Assembly: GCF_029784135.1 (NCBI RefSeq) | Contig: NC_073746.1 | Location: 164,166,296-164,230,295, forward strand | Source: Toxorhynchites rutilus septentrionalis | Taxonomy: Eukaryota > Arthropoda > Insecta > Diptera > Culicidae | DNA length: 64,000 nucleotides | Reading direction: 5' to 3' | Part shown: piece after piece, positions 10,137 to 21,130 of the stretch | Position numbering within the stretch: the stretch's first letter is position 1 | Layout of the letters: the number at the start of each line of letters is the position of its first letter | The notes under the pieces: model-generated | What the model was told of the DNA's origin: nothing | Seen by the model: the letters and a program-made list of their open reading frames with translations, nothing else | Databases searched by the model: none | Made by a program: the position numbers and the translations under genes

Positions 10137-13100
10137 CAAGATAATATACCCCACGTAGCTGGGTTATTCAAAAGTGTCATTTAAGAAGAAGAAGAAGACC
10201 CACCTTACCGGCTGATTTGGCATGGGATCGCTCTATAATCCGTTAGCTTCACGAATTCTTGCACTCTAAAAATTCGTTATCCTTCTCTGTAAACATATGC
10301 ATCTTCCGATTTGCAACTGTCACGAATTCTTTATTACACATTTTTACCTCATAAATTATAACTTCTTCAATCATTGTCCACTTATCAAACAAAATATTTT
10401 CCATTATTTGAACTGGAATTTTCTTTACTGCTACTTTGAACATTTGACTATTTAGGAATGAACTGCAATCCATATATTCTACTGTGTTTCTCCTAGACTA
10501 GCCTTCCATTCTTTAATGTATTCCAACACAGTAAAGACATTTTTTTCACATTTTAACATAATAAATTTAGCATACTATGTTTCAACTGCGTTAACTAGAG
10601 TTTTAAGAACAGTTTGCACCTCGATGATCAAGAATGAAAACAACTTCAGCAACATTGTTTCTTCCAAAAAAGCCGATTAATGTCTGAAAAATGATTCTCC
10701 GATCTCTGGTAGAAAGCAACCGTAGTTTGCGGCACGGGTTTTCGAACAAATTGTACTACGCGATTTGGGCATAATTTTTTTCTCTTTCTACTCAAAATAC
10801 GGTACAGATTGATAAAAAGACGGGGCGAAAATTTGGTCGAAAAAACCAAACTTACCCGTTAAAAACGGTACGTTTTGTCAGCCTAGCCATAGTTCAAATG
10901 TCTAGTGCAAACTTGACAGGCAGACAATACATTTGTGTGAGAGAATGTTATCGAGAAATGTCGAAACTCAGAAAAGTACCAAATGTTTTACTAATGACTA
11001 CCAGAACAGTATATATCACCATATAACATTTCCTAATTAAATCCCGGTCCCAAACCTAATTGAAACATGGTTGAAATATGATTTCCATTACAACGTACAA
11101 ATAATTGCGTTCTCAACTAAGCAAAGTTGACGTTGATGTGTTAAGAGCGGACTATGCAACTCTCCGCACTTACAAATTCCGTGAATTAATATTCATTAAA
11201 CTTCCGAATGGAAAGTCCATTAAATGGCGCAGAAATGTTCTATATTCATCTGCGCTAATTCAATTAGAAAAGAAAACCAAAACTTCCCACCGCGCTCACT
11301 AACGCATGCATGCACAAATCTTCATCCCTCTTTCCGAACAAATTTTGAAATCACAATTAATTCATGTCTTCCCTACAGCTGACAAATTTAGTTGAATCAT
11401 TTTGTATTCATGAGAGAGCAGCATCGGATCCGAAACGACCGGCGGGGTTGGTTCTATTTAACGAGTGGAAAATAAACAAAACAAACCGGAAAGAAACATG
11501 CCACCACCGATACGACCGTCACTGCAAACCACAATTGAATAAAGAATCCTAAGCAAGAAAATCTTGCTTCTTTATGAAGCGTCCCTTCGCGGTGGCATCT
11601 GTGTCCGACTCTGAGCCAACGCCTCCGCTGGCGTAAAGCTAGCAACTTGTTAGCAAACTTTCCCCGGACTTTGGTCCTGTGCTCCGAGTGGGAAGGGACG
11701 TAAAAAGAAAATCGCCTACGATAATCAGAAAAGTCCCAAATTGATGCAGAGTCGGATCGTTTCCCACATCTAGCCAGCGATTCGTCACACCAATTCCACT
11801 CTGGAGAGACCGGAGCCAAAAAAAAACTCGGACGCAAGAAATTAATTTCGACCGCTTACCGTATCCTCGAACAGAGAGAAAGAAAATCGGACAGAGATGA
11901 CGATCAAAAAGTGCCTTTTCTTTAATATATTTGTCTTCGTTTTTCGCGCTATCATTTCCTTTTCTCTCGGTCTCTCTGTCTCTTCAGCACCGATCGTAAT
12001 CACCCACTTTGTGTTTTTCCGGAGAAGCGCTACACTTCCACTTCCAGTGTCATTATTCTCTGATTTGCTACTCTGCTGGTAAATAGCGAATCGGTGTTGG
12101 AGTGGGGGGAGGGAAAATAATTTTAAATTCGTACCACGGTCCACACACTTAGTGTCCGTTCCGATTTTCCGCCGAGTGGTTTTTATGGTCGACCGTGCTG
12201 CACAGAGCGGAAACATCGCCCCCTCAGACTCCTCGGCTTGTAAAATTGGAACATCATTGCTTTTCCTGAATTGATGTTGATCAAATAAACGCTCATTTGC
12301 TCGTTTCTCGTTGATTTAGGCCCGGTTCCCGGTTTCGATTTGGTTTAGCTCCAGGATTGCTGTGGCTCTGGCATGGCAGCAGTATGCGAAGGGGGAATCG
12401 CTTCCATTTCCAAGGTAGCGGCACATGTTCGTGTGTCCATGGCAGTAGCCGGAAGGTCGTTAGCGAATCTATCGTGGTACTGATAGGACATGATAGCGAT
12501 GGTGTTTTTGCTGGGACACGAGTTAGTAAATTTGATTGGAAGGCAGGTGTGATGATGACACACAGAGTCGAACTTAGCGTGTTGGCAATCCGGTCCTACA
12601 AATTGAATATTGAATGAGTGAAACAAGAATTGGATTACGTATAATTTGGCATGAAATCAGAAATTTATTCCATTACTCTCACCCCAAATATGTAGCATTA
12701 AAAGAGTGTTATTCGAAATAATTTTAGGCTACCAAAAGACAACACCTCAAATATTGAGGACGCGTTATTTCGAAACACTTTAAGCACTTAAGACAAATCC
12801 TGGCGTACGCGGGAAGATGGTATTGTTGTGCGCCGTCCCAAAACGAAATCAAGACAAATTAGCCGTACGTGACAATTGGCTAAATTGGCACTTGGTAAAC
12901 AAGACAAACCAACTAAACAATTGGTCACGTCCTCAGAAGGGGATCGAAAAACCAGTAATTACACTATCTGCACCAGCAATCGGAGACAGATGTATAGTAC
13001 TGTGGAATAATTCACCGAAGATATTTCACTTATAACTCGGGCAGGGGCTCAAATGAACGTCACGTGTCGGAACAGATGCTACACGATACGGATTAACGGC

Positions 13101-13240
13101 TAAACAAGGTGTTTGGTTCCGCAGTGCGTATATACTGCGTATATACCGATAATACCTGAAACCCCTATTTTAAATATTGACTCTAATGTGTTTTATTTCT
13201 TCAATTTTATGCCTTCTTTATCGTTGAACCTAAAAACAAA
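10137..13240. other. Gene-free stretch
   Basis: Nothing recognisable as a gene. 10683-10893 is a dispersed repeat whose second half recurs at 55536-55636 and whose first part recurs at about 54190-54245. 11390-12230 is richer in G+C and has overlapping frames on both strands without any domain. Confidence 0.4.
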
Positions 13241-13249
13241 CGAATGACA

Positions 13250-14404
13250 ATAAGAGAACGAAAGCTACGAATCAAAGGTTCACCCTCAGTGTAGATTCTG
13301 CGTACAAGGATCCCCCTAAAATTTTCAACAGGATTCAAGTCTAGAGAGCGAGCCGGCCAGTCCAAAAAATTAAGTTTTTGGTTCTTAATCCATTGCTTAG
13401 TTTACTTGCTGTGAGTTTTTGTGACGATACCCACGCAAAAACGGTAGGAGAGAGGATTCCACGAGGAACATGTGTGTAATTTTTGAATGATGTGAAAGCT
13501 ATCTTGAGCTTTCCGGTTGCACAGAATCCCGCCCAAATCATGCACGATCCTTCACCAAAATTCCTGGTTGAAAATTCTGTTCCTTTTTCCGTAAATCACA
13601 CCAGTACTTGTTGAAACCATCAGGACCATCCAAATTGAACTTGTTTTCGTTAGTGAAGATAACCTTTACATTGAAGAACTTTTCGTTATGGTATATAGTA
13701 AAATGTATTCTTTTGGAAACATTTTTTGTCACAACATACCATGTCCCACTGTCGGTTCATGTGAGCTTTGGCAAAACTCAGACGTCTTCCGATGTGAGAT
13801 GGTGTAAGATGAGGAGTTTTAACCTTTTAATTCCTCTTTATGTGAGAATTTTCTACCAAAATTTGACGAATTATCACCTGAGCAGTTGAGTAGTTGAAAT
13901 ATTGCTTTATTTGCACATGCGATTTTGAGGTGATCGAACCTTTTCTAGCTATTTCCCGTTTATCCCGGTCAGAGAGCTTCGATTTACGTGGAGCTCTCTC
14001 CTTCTTACCCTATCCTTGAGGATTCGCCAAATAATTGAGCACTACTTGATGGGATCGTCCAATCCGACGATAAATTTCTCTGATACCTACATTTTCTTGG
14101 TGAAATGCATCGATTTGTTTCTCTTTTCTCTCCGTGAGGACTTTTTCCTTCGGCATTTTACAGATTTATTTGATCAAAACAACTTAAATAACGGAAAATG
14201 TAACTGGTCTTATAGAAACATGACAGTTGAAAATACGAAAACATTCGTTTACGCTCAGCGCTTGCACACACACATATGAAAATCATGCAGTAGTATGGTA
14301 GTCACGAATACCTACATACTAGAACATAAATTAAAACATTGTTTGTTCACAATGACACAAAGCAGCAAGATCATCACCTGGTCTTATAGAAGTTGGACAG
14401 AGTG
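13250..14404 (-). pseudogene. Tc1-like (DD34E-type) transposase pseudogene
   Basis: Read on the minus strand, pieces in different frames give a Tc1-family transposase. They are an N-terminal helix-turn-helix part (around 14150 to 13990, with QIDAFHQENV and GRSHQ), a middle part with the NLDGPDGFN.YW.DLRKK motif just after the first catalytic region (13732-13538), and the MIWAGFCATGKLKI strand (13541 down). In the first catalytic motif Asp is changed (FTNENKF where FSDEKKF is usual). Stops and frameshifts break the frame. The outer end at 14404 (GGACAGAGTG in forward sense) is followed by a TA shared with an older mariner fragment. A second copy of the same element is at 58310-59430. Confidence 0.75.
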
Positions 14405-14406
14405 TA

Positions 14407-14720
14407 TACCACCCAAAGTTTTTCACTCGAACAGCAACATGAGGCCGAGCATTGTCACAATGGAATATTATCGACTCATCTTTGGTCGCATAATCTGGAC
14501 GATTCTCGGCGATAGTTCGCTTTGAACGGATCAATTGTTGCCTGTAGAAGTCTTCATTGATCGTTTGATCATTTTTTAGCAGCTTATAGTGGATCACACC
14601 TTTTTGATCCGACCAAATACAGAGCATTACTTTGGCACTCTGGATATTCGCTTTCAGATGTATCCTGTGGCTTTGAGTCGTTTGAAAGTAGCATGGCTTT
14701 AAACTTTTTTCGGTTGACCC
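14407..14720 (-). pseudogene. Mariner transposase fragment interrupted by the Tc1-like element
   Basis: The minus-strand frame contains WSDQKGVIHYKLLKNDQTI and then CDNARPHVA, the segment of mariner transposases around the second catalytic Asp (the D of HDNARPH). Downstream coding sequence stops at the TA where the Tc1-like element 13250-14404 begins. The N-terminal part is missing. The family is certain; the copy is dead. Confidence 0.75.
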
Positions 14721-15204
14721 GGTCGCTTATTTTTTTTAAAACTAGAATCACCAATTTTAAAGTCGTACATATGATAAAGTGCTTATTTTGATGTTGTCAA
14801 AAATAGCGTTACCAAAATTTTCGATGAAATAAAAAATCTAACTTTCATATATTTATAGATATAGCTTCGACAATGTTTTAGCCTCAGTTATTTTAAGCAA
14901 ATCTGTAAAACAAAGTTTTTTATCTATCTCTTGAAATAATCGATATAGCGCTTTTTTTCTAAGTTGCGCTAGGATTACCACAAAAATAATTGTTTTTTGC
15001 TCTAACTTTTATATTGCAAATTTTATATGCTGTCTTCAGAAAACTTTCAGAGCTTAGTAAGTCTTGCTTATTGCTTGTCAATATCTCAACTCTACTCAAA
15101 GTTAGTTACATATCTTTCCCAAAAATACACGCCCTTCATTTGTTTGTCGTTCTTTCTGTAGCAAACATGTATTTGTTTTGTATTGGCGGCATTTGAAAGG
15201 TTAT
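14721..15204. other. Gene-free AT-rich stretch
   Basis: Very AT-rich with no coding signal and no repeat boundary that I can place. Confidence 0.4.
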
Positions 15205-15775
15205 AGGGGAAGTGGAGGCAAAGTAGTCATCCTAAGGAATGTGTCCATTTCCAGCGCCCACATACCGCTTCAATTCCCGTTTCTCGAGGAATATTATAGT
15301 TCAACTCATTGTTCTTCAAGATAGCAAACGGCTTTTACTGTAAAAATTCAAAATAGTACACTTTTCATCAAAACACAAAGGTGAAAAATCGAACTTTTTT
15401 TTTTGCTTGGAGGTAAAGTGGTCACCTAATGGGGGCAAAGTGGTCACCCGCACATATCAAGCTAAATGGGATAGATTTGTGCGTTTTTTTCGTCCAAATT
15501 TGTTCAAATCATATTTGATATAGTAGGTACATGTATGAAATAAGCTTGGCCTATTCTCCCAAAGTCTGAATTTAAGTTTTCTCTTGCATACAAAAACGTA
15601 GTAATAAACACATAATAATGTTCCGCATAATGAAGTTTGGTTTAGTTGGAGTGGCATATTTATCCAGGCTCAAAGCCACAAAAGAATCTTTTTCAAGAGC
15701 AGAATGTGATGAGGTATATAAGCTTTAGTAAACAGAACATTGTAAGTTGTTATTCACCTATGACCACTTTGCCAC
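15205..15775. repeat. Element-like block with repeated GGCAAAGTGGTCAC motif
   Basis: A motif close to GGCAAAGTGGTCACC occurs at about 15213, 15410 and 15431 on the plus strand and inverted (GACCACTTTGCC) at about 15761. The first and last are near the ends of the block, as in a MITE with repeated subterminal motifs. No target duplication is clear and no gene is present. Confidence 0.3.
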
Positions 15776-15895
15776 CAAACATCAAAATAACTTCTAAAGG
15801 GTGTGTCACATCAAATTGCATCACGGAAAAAACGCTGTAGAAATTTAATTTTTAGGAATTATATCTTCTGCTTTCGCTTATAATCAGATAAGAGT

Positions 15896-16054
15896 TTTTT
15901 TTTTTTTTTTATCTGTATTATAGTGACTTTCAACTCATTTGGCTGGTTCGTCACTTTTACTTCCATTTTTGGAAGAATGTCGGGAGTGAGAATTGAACTC
16001 GTGACCTTTAGCGTGAGAGGCATGGATGTTACCACTACGCCAGATCGCCTCCAC
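15896..16054 (-). mobile_element. tRNA-derived SINE inside ITmD37E copy 1
   Basis: In reverse orientation it starts with a tRNA-like head (CTGGCGTAGTGGTAACATCC as A-box region, GAGTTCAATTCTC as B-box region). It continues through GTGACGAACCAGCC and GTCACTATAATAC and ends in poly(A). A 13-bp duplication ATCAGATAAGAGT flanks it (15883-15895, 16055-16067). ITmD37E copies 2 and 3 have the empty site, so insertion came after that family spread. It may be Feilai-related (recollection, not tested). Confidence 0.9.
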
Positions 16055-16120
16055 ATCAGATAAGAGTGTATAAATCACGTTGGCCATGCTTCACTGTCAA
16101 TTTTTCGTAAATTTGGAAAA

Positions 16121-17137
16121 ATGTCGTCGAACGAAAAAGAGCGTCGTGAATTAATCCTGTGCACTCATTTCGAGAATCCGGAGTTGTCACATCGGGACAT
16201 CGGTAAGATGCTGGGAATCGTCCAATCCACGGTCAGCAGAGTACTAAAACGATACTTCGAGAACCTAACCATCGACCGGAAGGTGAAGAACGGCAAAAAT
16301 GGATGCTCCGTCAGTGAAAAAGATCACAAGCGCGTAGTTAAGCAGTTTAGACGTGATCCGAGAAGTTCGGTCCAGGATGTCGCCAATAAGCTGAATTTGT
16401 CAAGTTCATTCGTCCAGCGGACCAAGCAGCGGGAGGGCCTGCGTACATACAAGGTTCAGAAGGCTCCTAACCGCGACGAAAGGCAAAACATGGTGGGGAA
16501 GACGCGAGCCCGGAAGCTGTACACCGAAATGCTGACGAAGCCGCATTGCCTGGTAATGGACGACGAAACCTACGTCAAAGCGGACTTTCGTCAGCTGCCG
16601 GGCCTGTTGTTCTTCTCCGCAGAGGACAAATTCAGCGTTCCGGAGGATATTCGCAAGCAGAAACTATCCAAGTTTGTCAAAAAGTACATGGTGTGGCAAG
16701 CGATCTGCTCTTGCGGAAAGCGGAGCGCCCCCTTCGTGATGACCGGCACGGTAAACGGGCAGGTTTACCTTAAGGAGTGCCTACAGAAGCGCTTACTACC
16801 ACTATTGAAGCAGCACGAGGGCCCGACCATCTTCTGGCCGGATCTCGCTTCGTGCCACTATTCAAAGGACGTGTTGGAGTGGTACGAAGCCAACGGGGTC
16901 ACCTTCGTGCCAAAGGAAATGAACCCGCCCAACGCGCCGGAGCTTCGCCCAATAGAGAAATATTGGGCGATTATGAAGCAGGCCCTCCGGAAGAACCCAA
17001 AAGTTGTCAAATCGGAGGCGGACTTCAAGAGAAAATGGATTTCTGTTCAAAAAAAACTACAACCTGACGTTGTACAGAACCTTATGGACGGGGTAAAGAG
17101 GAAGGTGCGAGCATACGGGCTTGGGCTCGAAGTATGA
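16121..17137 (+). CDS. DD37E transposase (Tc1/mariner superfamily), 338 aa, intact
   Basis: This is the cut-and-paste transposase of the surrounding element; such enzymes bind the inverted repeats and move the DNA into TA sites in the nucleus. Residues 1-115 hold two helix-turn-helix units ('ELSHRDIGKMLGIVQSTVSR' and 'SSVQDVANKLNLSSSFVQR'). The catalytic residues are Asp148 (in VMDDETYVK), Asp241 (in FWPDLASCHY) and Glu279 (in ELRPIEKYW). Exactly 37 residues separate the last two, which is the DD37E signature of the mosquito ITmD37E group. The frame runs to a normal C-terminus (VRAYGLGLEV), unlike copies 2 and 3. The first ATG, AAAATGTCG, is used because all copies share it. A SINE now separates the 5' inverted repeat from the gene, which could alter expression. 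Confidence 0.95.
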   Translation: MSSNEKERRELILCTHFENPELSHRDIGKMLGIVQSTVSRVLKRYFENLTIDRKVKNGKNGCSVSEKDHKRVVKQFRRDPRSSVQDVANKLNLSSSFVQRTKQREGLRTYKVQKAPNRDERQNMVGKTRARKLYTEMLTKPHCLVMDDETYVKADFRQLPGLLFFSAEDKFSVPEDIRKQKLSKFVKKYMVWQAICSCGKRSAPFVMTGTVNGQVYLKECLQKRLLPLLKQHEGPTIFWPDLASCHYSKDVLEWYEANGVTFVPKEMNPPNAPELRPIEKYWAIMKQALRKNPKVVKSEADFKRKWISVQKKLQPDVVQNLMDGVKRKVRAYGLGLEV

Positions 17138-17266
17138 ATAAAAAGAAAATGCCAAAAGTTGTTTAATAGTTTTTATTTTACTGTCTAAAATTTTCAAAAG
17201 GATCGGTCTACTGGGCGAATTTCTACAGCGTTTTTTCCGTGATGCAATTTGATGTGACACACCCTT

Positions 17267-18059
17267 TATGCTAATTAATCGCTGAGATTAAGCAAACTAT
17301 CTGTTCACCTCTCCTAGAATATGTGAACAGTCGTTCAAACTGATGATTTGTCCAATATATCAGATTGAAGAAACTAAATTTCACGAGAAATTATCCCATA
17401 AGAATCATCACGGTTTAATCGAAAAAAAAGAAAATTTAGAATCACGTGATAATCCACACTCAAACTAGTGTTGGCAGAAAAATGCTTTTTCTTTTTGTAA
17501 AGGGTGAAAAAATGTTCGTGTGTGCAGATCTCTCTTTTTCTTAGACTGAATGTCAGGTTGGAAAAAAATTCAAACGATGCCAAGCAGGGGGTCAAACCAA
17601 GGCCGGCTGAAATGCAAGGCTATTTTACACGATTACGCTATCCACACACACCCAAAATTAATGTGATTTATTACATTAATTGAACCTGAAACTAACAGAA
17701 AATGGAATACTCTCAAATACCGGTATGGCGTTTGTATAATATATATGCTATAGCAATATAAGATTAATACGAGCCAGCGAAACAAGAGACACATTGCTAA
17801 TAAGCACTCATTCAAGCCTTTCGCATACTCTGTCACATACACGGTCCAGAACGAGAAGGATATAGATTACGTTTTACGATTACGTTTATGCTCTCCCTTT
17901 TATTTTCAGAAAAAACACTTATCAACTTCATTTTAAAATGAGCTGTAATATTATCACGCATTCATGCAACAGCACCATTGGCTATGTGGATAGCGTGGTC
18001 GTGTAAAACAGTCTTGCATTCGTTGGTTTGATCCCCGTTGACATCGTTTGGACTCTGTT
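17267..18059. other. Gene-free stretch
   Basis: AT-rich with no recognisable gene. A short frame on the minus strand (17633-17842) has no domain. Confidence 0.4.
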
Positions 18060-18063
18060 TTAA

Positions 18064-21000
18064 ACGATTTTATTTAGCTTGCCCTGTAACATGTTTGTAT
18101 GTTTGTTACAGGACAAGCTTATATAAATTTGACCCCCTTCTTGTTGACCGATTGATCTGAAATTCGGAACACATCTTAATCTCTGTAGTCACTATAAAAC
18201 TGCGTATTTCATGATCTTGAAAATCCAAGATGGCGGCCGCTACAAAATGGTAAAAAAAATATGTAAGCCATATTTTCTCAAAACCTCATCAATAAAAAGA
18301 TGATGATGATGGCCCGCCTCATACCCCTACAAAGGTTTGATCAGGACGATTTATCTTATAGATAATATTTATTTTCAAACGTATCAAGAAGCCAGTATTA
18401 TAAAAACAAAAACAAAGCGAACTGGCTCTGTTGCAGGCATAAATATATATCAATAGAACATTAAAAATAGGCATAAACTGCGAAAAAACAAACAATGTTC
18501 CTATCCATATTGATATTGACATAGTCATAGTCTCAACTTCAGGCCCAAAGTTTTTTCCAAGGCATGTCAACAAAATTTCCAACCCGGGAAGATCCTTGAC
18601 TGATTGGGAATTGAACCCAATATCCAAAAATTTCAACTTAGAACATAAAAGAGATCTGCTACAATCAGAAATAATCGATACCACCATTTGGTGAAAGATA
18701 GTTTACGACAATTCTGAATGAGCTATCCCAATTCCAGTTTCCACTTCAGACCCTACATAAAATTTCATTGTGTGTCAGTTTACTGCCAGTGTTCATTATT
18801 AACATTAGTCCAGGCCCACCAAACGCACGCGAGGCTCAAACTTTCGTAGACAACGCTCGTTTTTCTTTTTTTTAATAATCTACAAAACAATAAAAAAACA
18901 TCATCATCATCAGTACGAACATGGCAGTTTGAGATACCTGTAAAAAAATTTTAAATTTCAATAGTTAATAAACATAAAAAAATTAATTTACAAAAATTTT
19001 TCGAAACCCTCTTTATAAAACAGATTTAACGTGGGAAATACACATTCGCTTAAACTCTGCCATTGTTGCCGCTCGTTTTATTTCCCTGGGCATCGAATTG
19101 AAAAAATGTATTCCTTTGTATAGCAACGAGTTCTGCGACCTACTGAATATAAAGTTAGGTGTTCTTGCATCATCCGCGTTTCTAGTATTGTATCTATGAA
19201 CATCACTTCCTCTTTCAATTCGATCACACAAATATCGAGGCAGCATACCGTTTAAAATTTTAAAGATGAACACCATTGTCAAATAGTAAATTCTTTGCTT
19301 CACAGATAGCCACTGTAGCGCTTCCAACATCAAATTAGAGGAAGTGTATCTACTACATCTTAAAATCAAACGCATAATTTTATTTTGTAAACGCTGCAAT
19401 CTCGTTAATTTTGTATTGTTTGCAAGGAATAGGATCGACGAGCAAAAGTCTATGTGCGGTGAGATCAATGATTTATACAATTTAATTTTACTGTACACCG
19501 ACAGTTCTTTTTTCAAACGACACAAAACGCCGTACTTCTTGGCAATCTTCTTGATGACATTATTAATGTGAGACAAAATGTTAAATGGTCATCAATGATA
19601 ACTCCTAGGTATTTGATTTCATTCACGCGTTCTAATGTCTCACCATCTATTTCAAAATTTGCGTCAATACTGGAGTTTGTTGAAGAAATTAGCATGTATT
19701 TTGTTTTGCCAACATTCAATTTCAATTGTTTGAATTTAAGCCACTGAGCTAGAGAATGCAAATCTTCGTTTATGTGTCCCTCGGTTTCTTTTATATTCTT
19801 AGTTGCGATGAACAGAACAGTATCATCCGCGAACAAATTAATGTCACAATATCGTAAAACCCGTCGCAGATCATTTATATATAAAATAAACAAAATGGGC
19901 CCTAAGACACTTCCCTGCGGCACCCCGAGTGAGTTGCCGATGGGACCGGAACATGAATCATTAACGCGAGTCTTTGAGTCCTGTCGCACAAATAGCTTTC
20001 GAACCATTTGTACGACATTCCTACAATTTCATTGCGCTCCAATGTTTGTAACAATAAGGGCCTAGAAATTGTTTCAAAAGCGCGTTTAAGATCCAGAAAT
20101 ACCGCAAATATAGTCTCTTTCGCCTCGATATTCTCTTTCCATTTTGCTAACACCAGATTCAGAGCGGTTTCACAAGAGTGTCCCTCTCGATATCCCGACT
20201 GTTCCGGTATTAGCAAATTATTGTTTTCTACAAAGTGCATCAGCTGGACATTCACAACAAGTTCTAACATTTTTTCTAATATGTGCAACATGTTAATAGG
20301 GCGGTACTCTTCGGCTTTATCCGTCCCATTAACTTTGGGATCGGAATCAAAAGGGATTCCTTCCAAACCGTTGGCACGTGCCCAGTTCGTAGAGATTCAT
20401 TTCTTAGGTCCAGTAGATCGTGTCCAATGACATGAAAGCAATCTTGTATCATTTTTGCGTTGACATTATCGATACCAGCCGATTTTTGCAATGAAAAACA
20501 AATATCTCTTAACTCAGCTAAAGTGATGGGTAAAAAACAATCTAGTCTACAATTGATATTAATCGGCTGTATTATTTAGTCAGGTTCACTGACCAAGTCA
20601 ATACTTTGGTTGATCAGCAGAACACTATTGACGAAATAACTGTTGAATTTATCGGCAACAGTTTGGTCTGACTGCTCTTCTGACTTCTAAACTTCTTCTA
20701 AACTATGGATCGCGGTACACTATTTTTAGAATTTAATAATTTTTTCAATAATTTCTATAGTTCTTTGCTATTACTTTGATGTTCATCGATTTTCCTCTGT
20801 ATATATTCACTTTTAGTCCTTTTCAAGGCCTGTGAATATATGAATGCATCAATATGGGTATCAAATGGGGGGGCTTGACTAGTAGAATACAGTTATTTAT
20901 GAAAAATGCAAATCCAAAATGGCCGCCATCACAAAATGGCCTCATATATATTTATATTTTCAAAACACCATCAATATGGGTATCAAATGAAAGGGCTTGA

Positions 21001-21130
21001 CTAGTAGAACACATTCATTTATGAAAAATTCTAATCCAAAATGACCGCCACTCCAAATGGCGTCATATATATTTTTTTTCAAAACCCCATCAATATGGAT
21101 ATCACTTGAAAGAGCTTGATTAAATGGGAA
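18064..21130. mobile_element. TTAA foldback repeat split by a retrotransposon
   Basis: The left part (18064-18294) starts after TTAA with ACGATTTTATTTAGC and carries the same GACCGATTGATCTGAAAT and AAGATGGCGGCCGC motifs as the foldback element at 5400-6225. The sequence resumes at 20855 with the continuation (TATCAAATG... GGGCTTGACTAGTAGAA) and runs to about 21130. The outer right end is not visible. The interruption is flanked by an 8-bp duplication CATCAATA. Confidence 0.65.
18295..20846 (-). pseudogene. CR1/L2-type non-LTR retrotransposon, 5'-truncated, frameshifted
   Basis: Minus-strand pieces in several frames give the reverse transcriptase of a CR1/L2/Jockey-group element. They include KSAGIDNVNAKMI (about 20490), EYRPINMLHILEKMLE, QSGYREGHSCETALN, FLDLKRAFETI, GVPQGSVLGPILFILYINDL and then the catalytic NLFADDTVLF box. 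The thumb and C-terminal part follow (19013-19576; SPHIDFCSS, LQNKIMRLILRCSRY, YNTRNA). The endonuclease and ORF1 are absent. An 8-bp duplication CATCAATA flanks the unit (18287-18294, 20847-20854). The 3' end, to the left, has short ATC/ATG-type repeats at 18299 and again at 18898, as in L2-like tails. It is dead: at least three frame breaks. Confidence 0.85.

Larger units (their letters stand above)
15797..17266 (+). mobile_element. ITmD37E-like element, copy 1 (intact transposase)
   Basis: TA flanks both ends (15795-15796, 17267-17268). Nearly perfect inverted repeats of about 48 bp start AAGGGTGTGTCACATC. The element is 1470 bp because a SINE is inserted in its leader; without the SINE and its duplication it matches the ~1297-bp length of copies 2 and 3. 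It encodes one transposase. Full inverted repeats, the TA duplication and an open frame make it a potentially complete copy. Confidence 0.92.

Noticed and set aside
18319..18687. 122-codon minus-strand frame
   Set aside because: It lies in the 3' part of the CR1/L2-type insert and has no domain; likely untranslated sequence.
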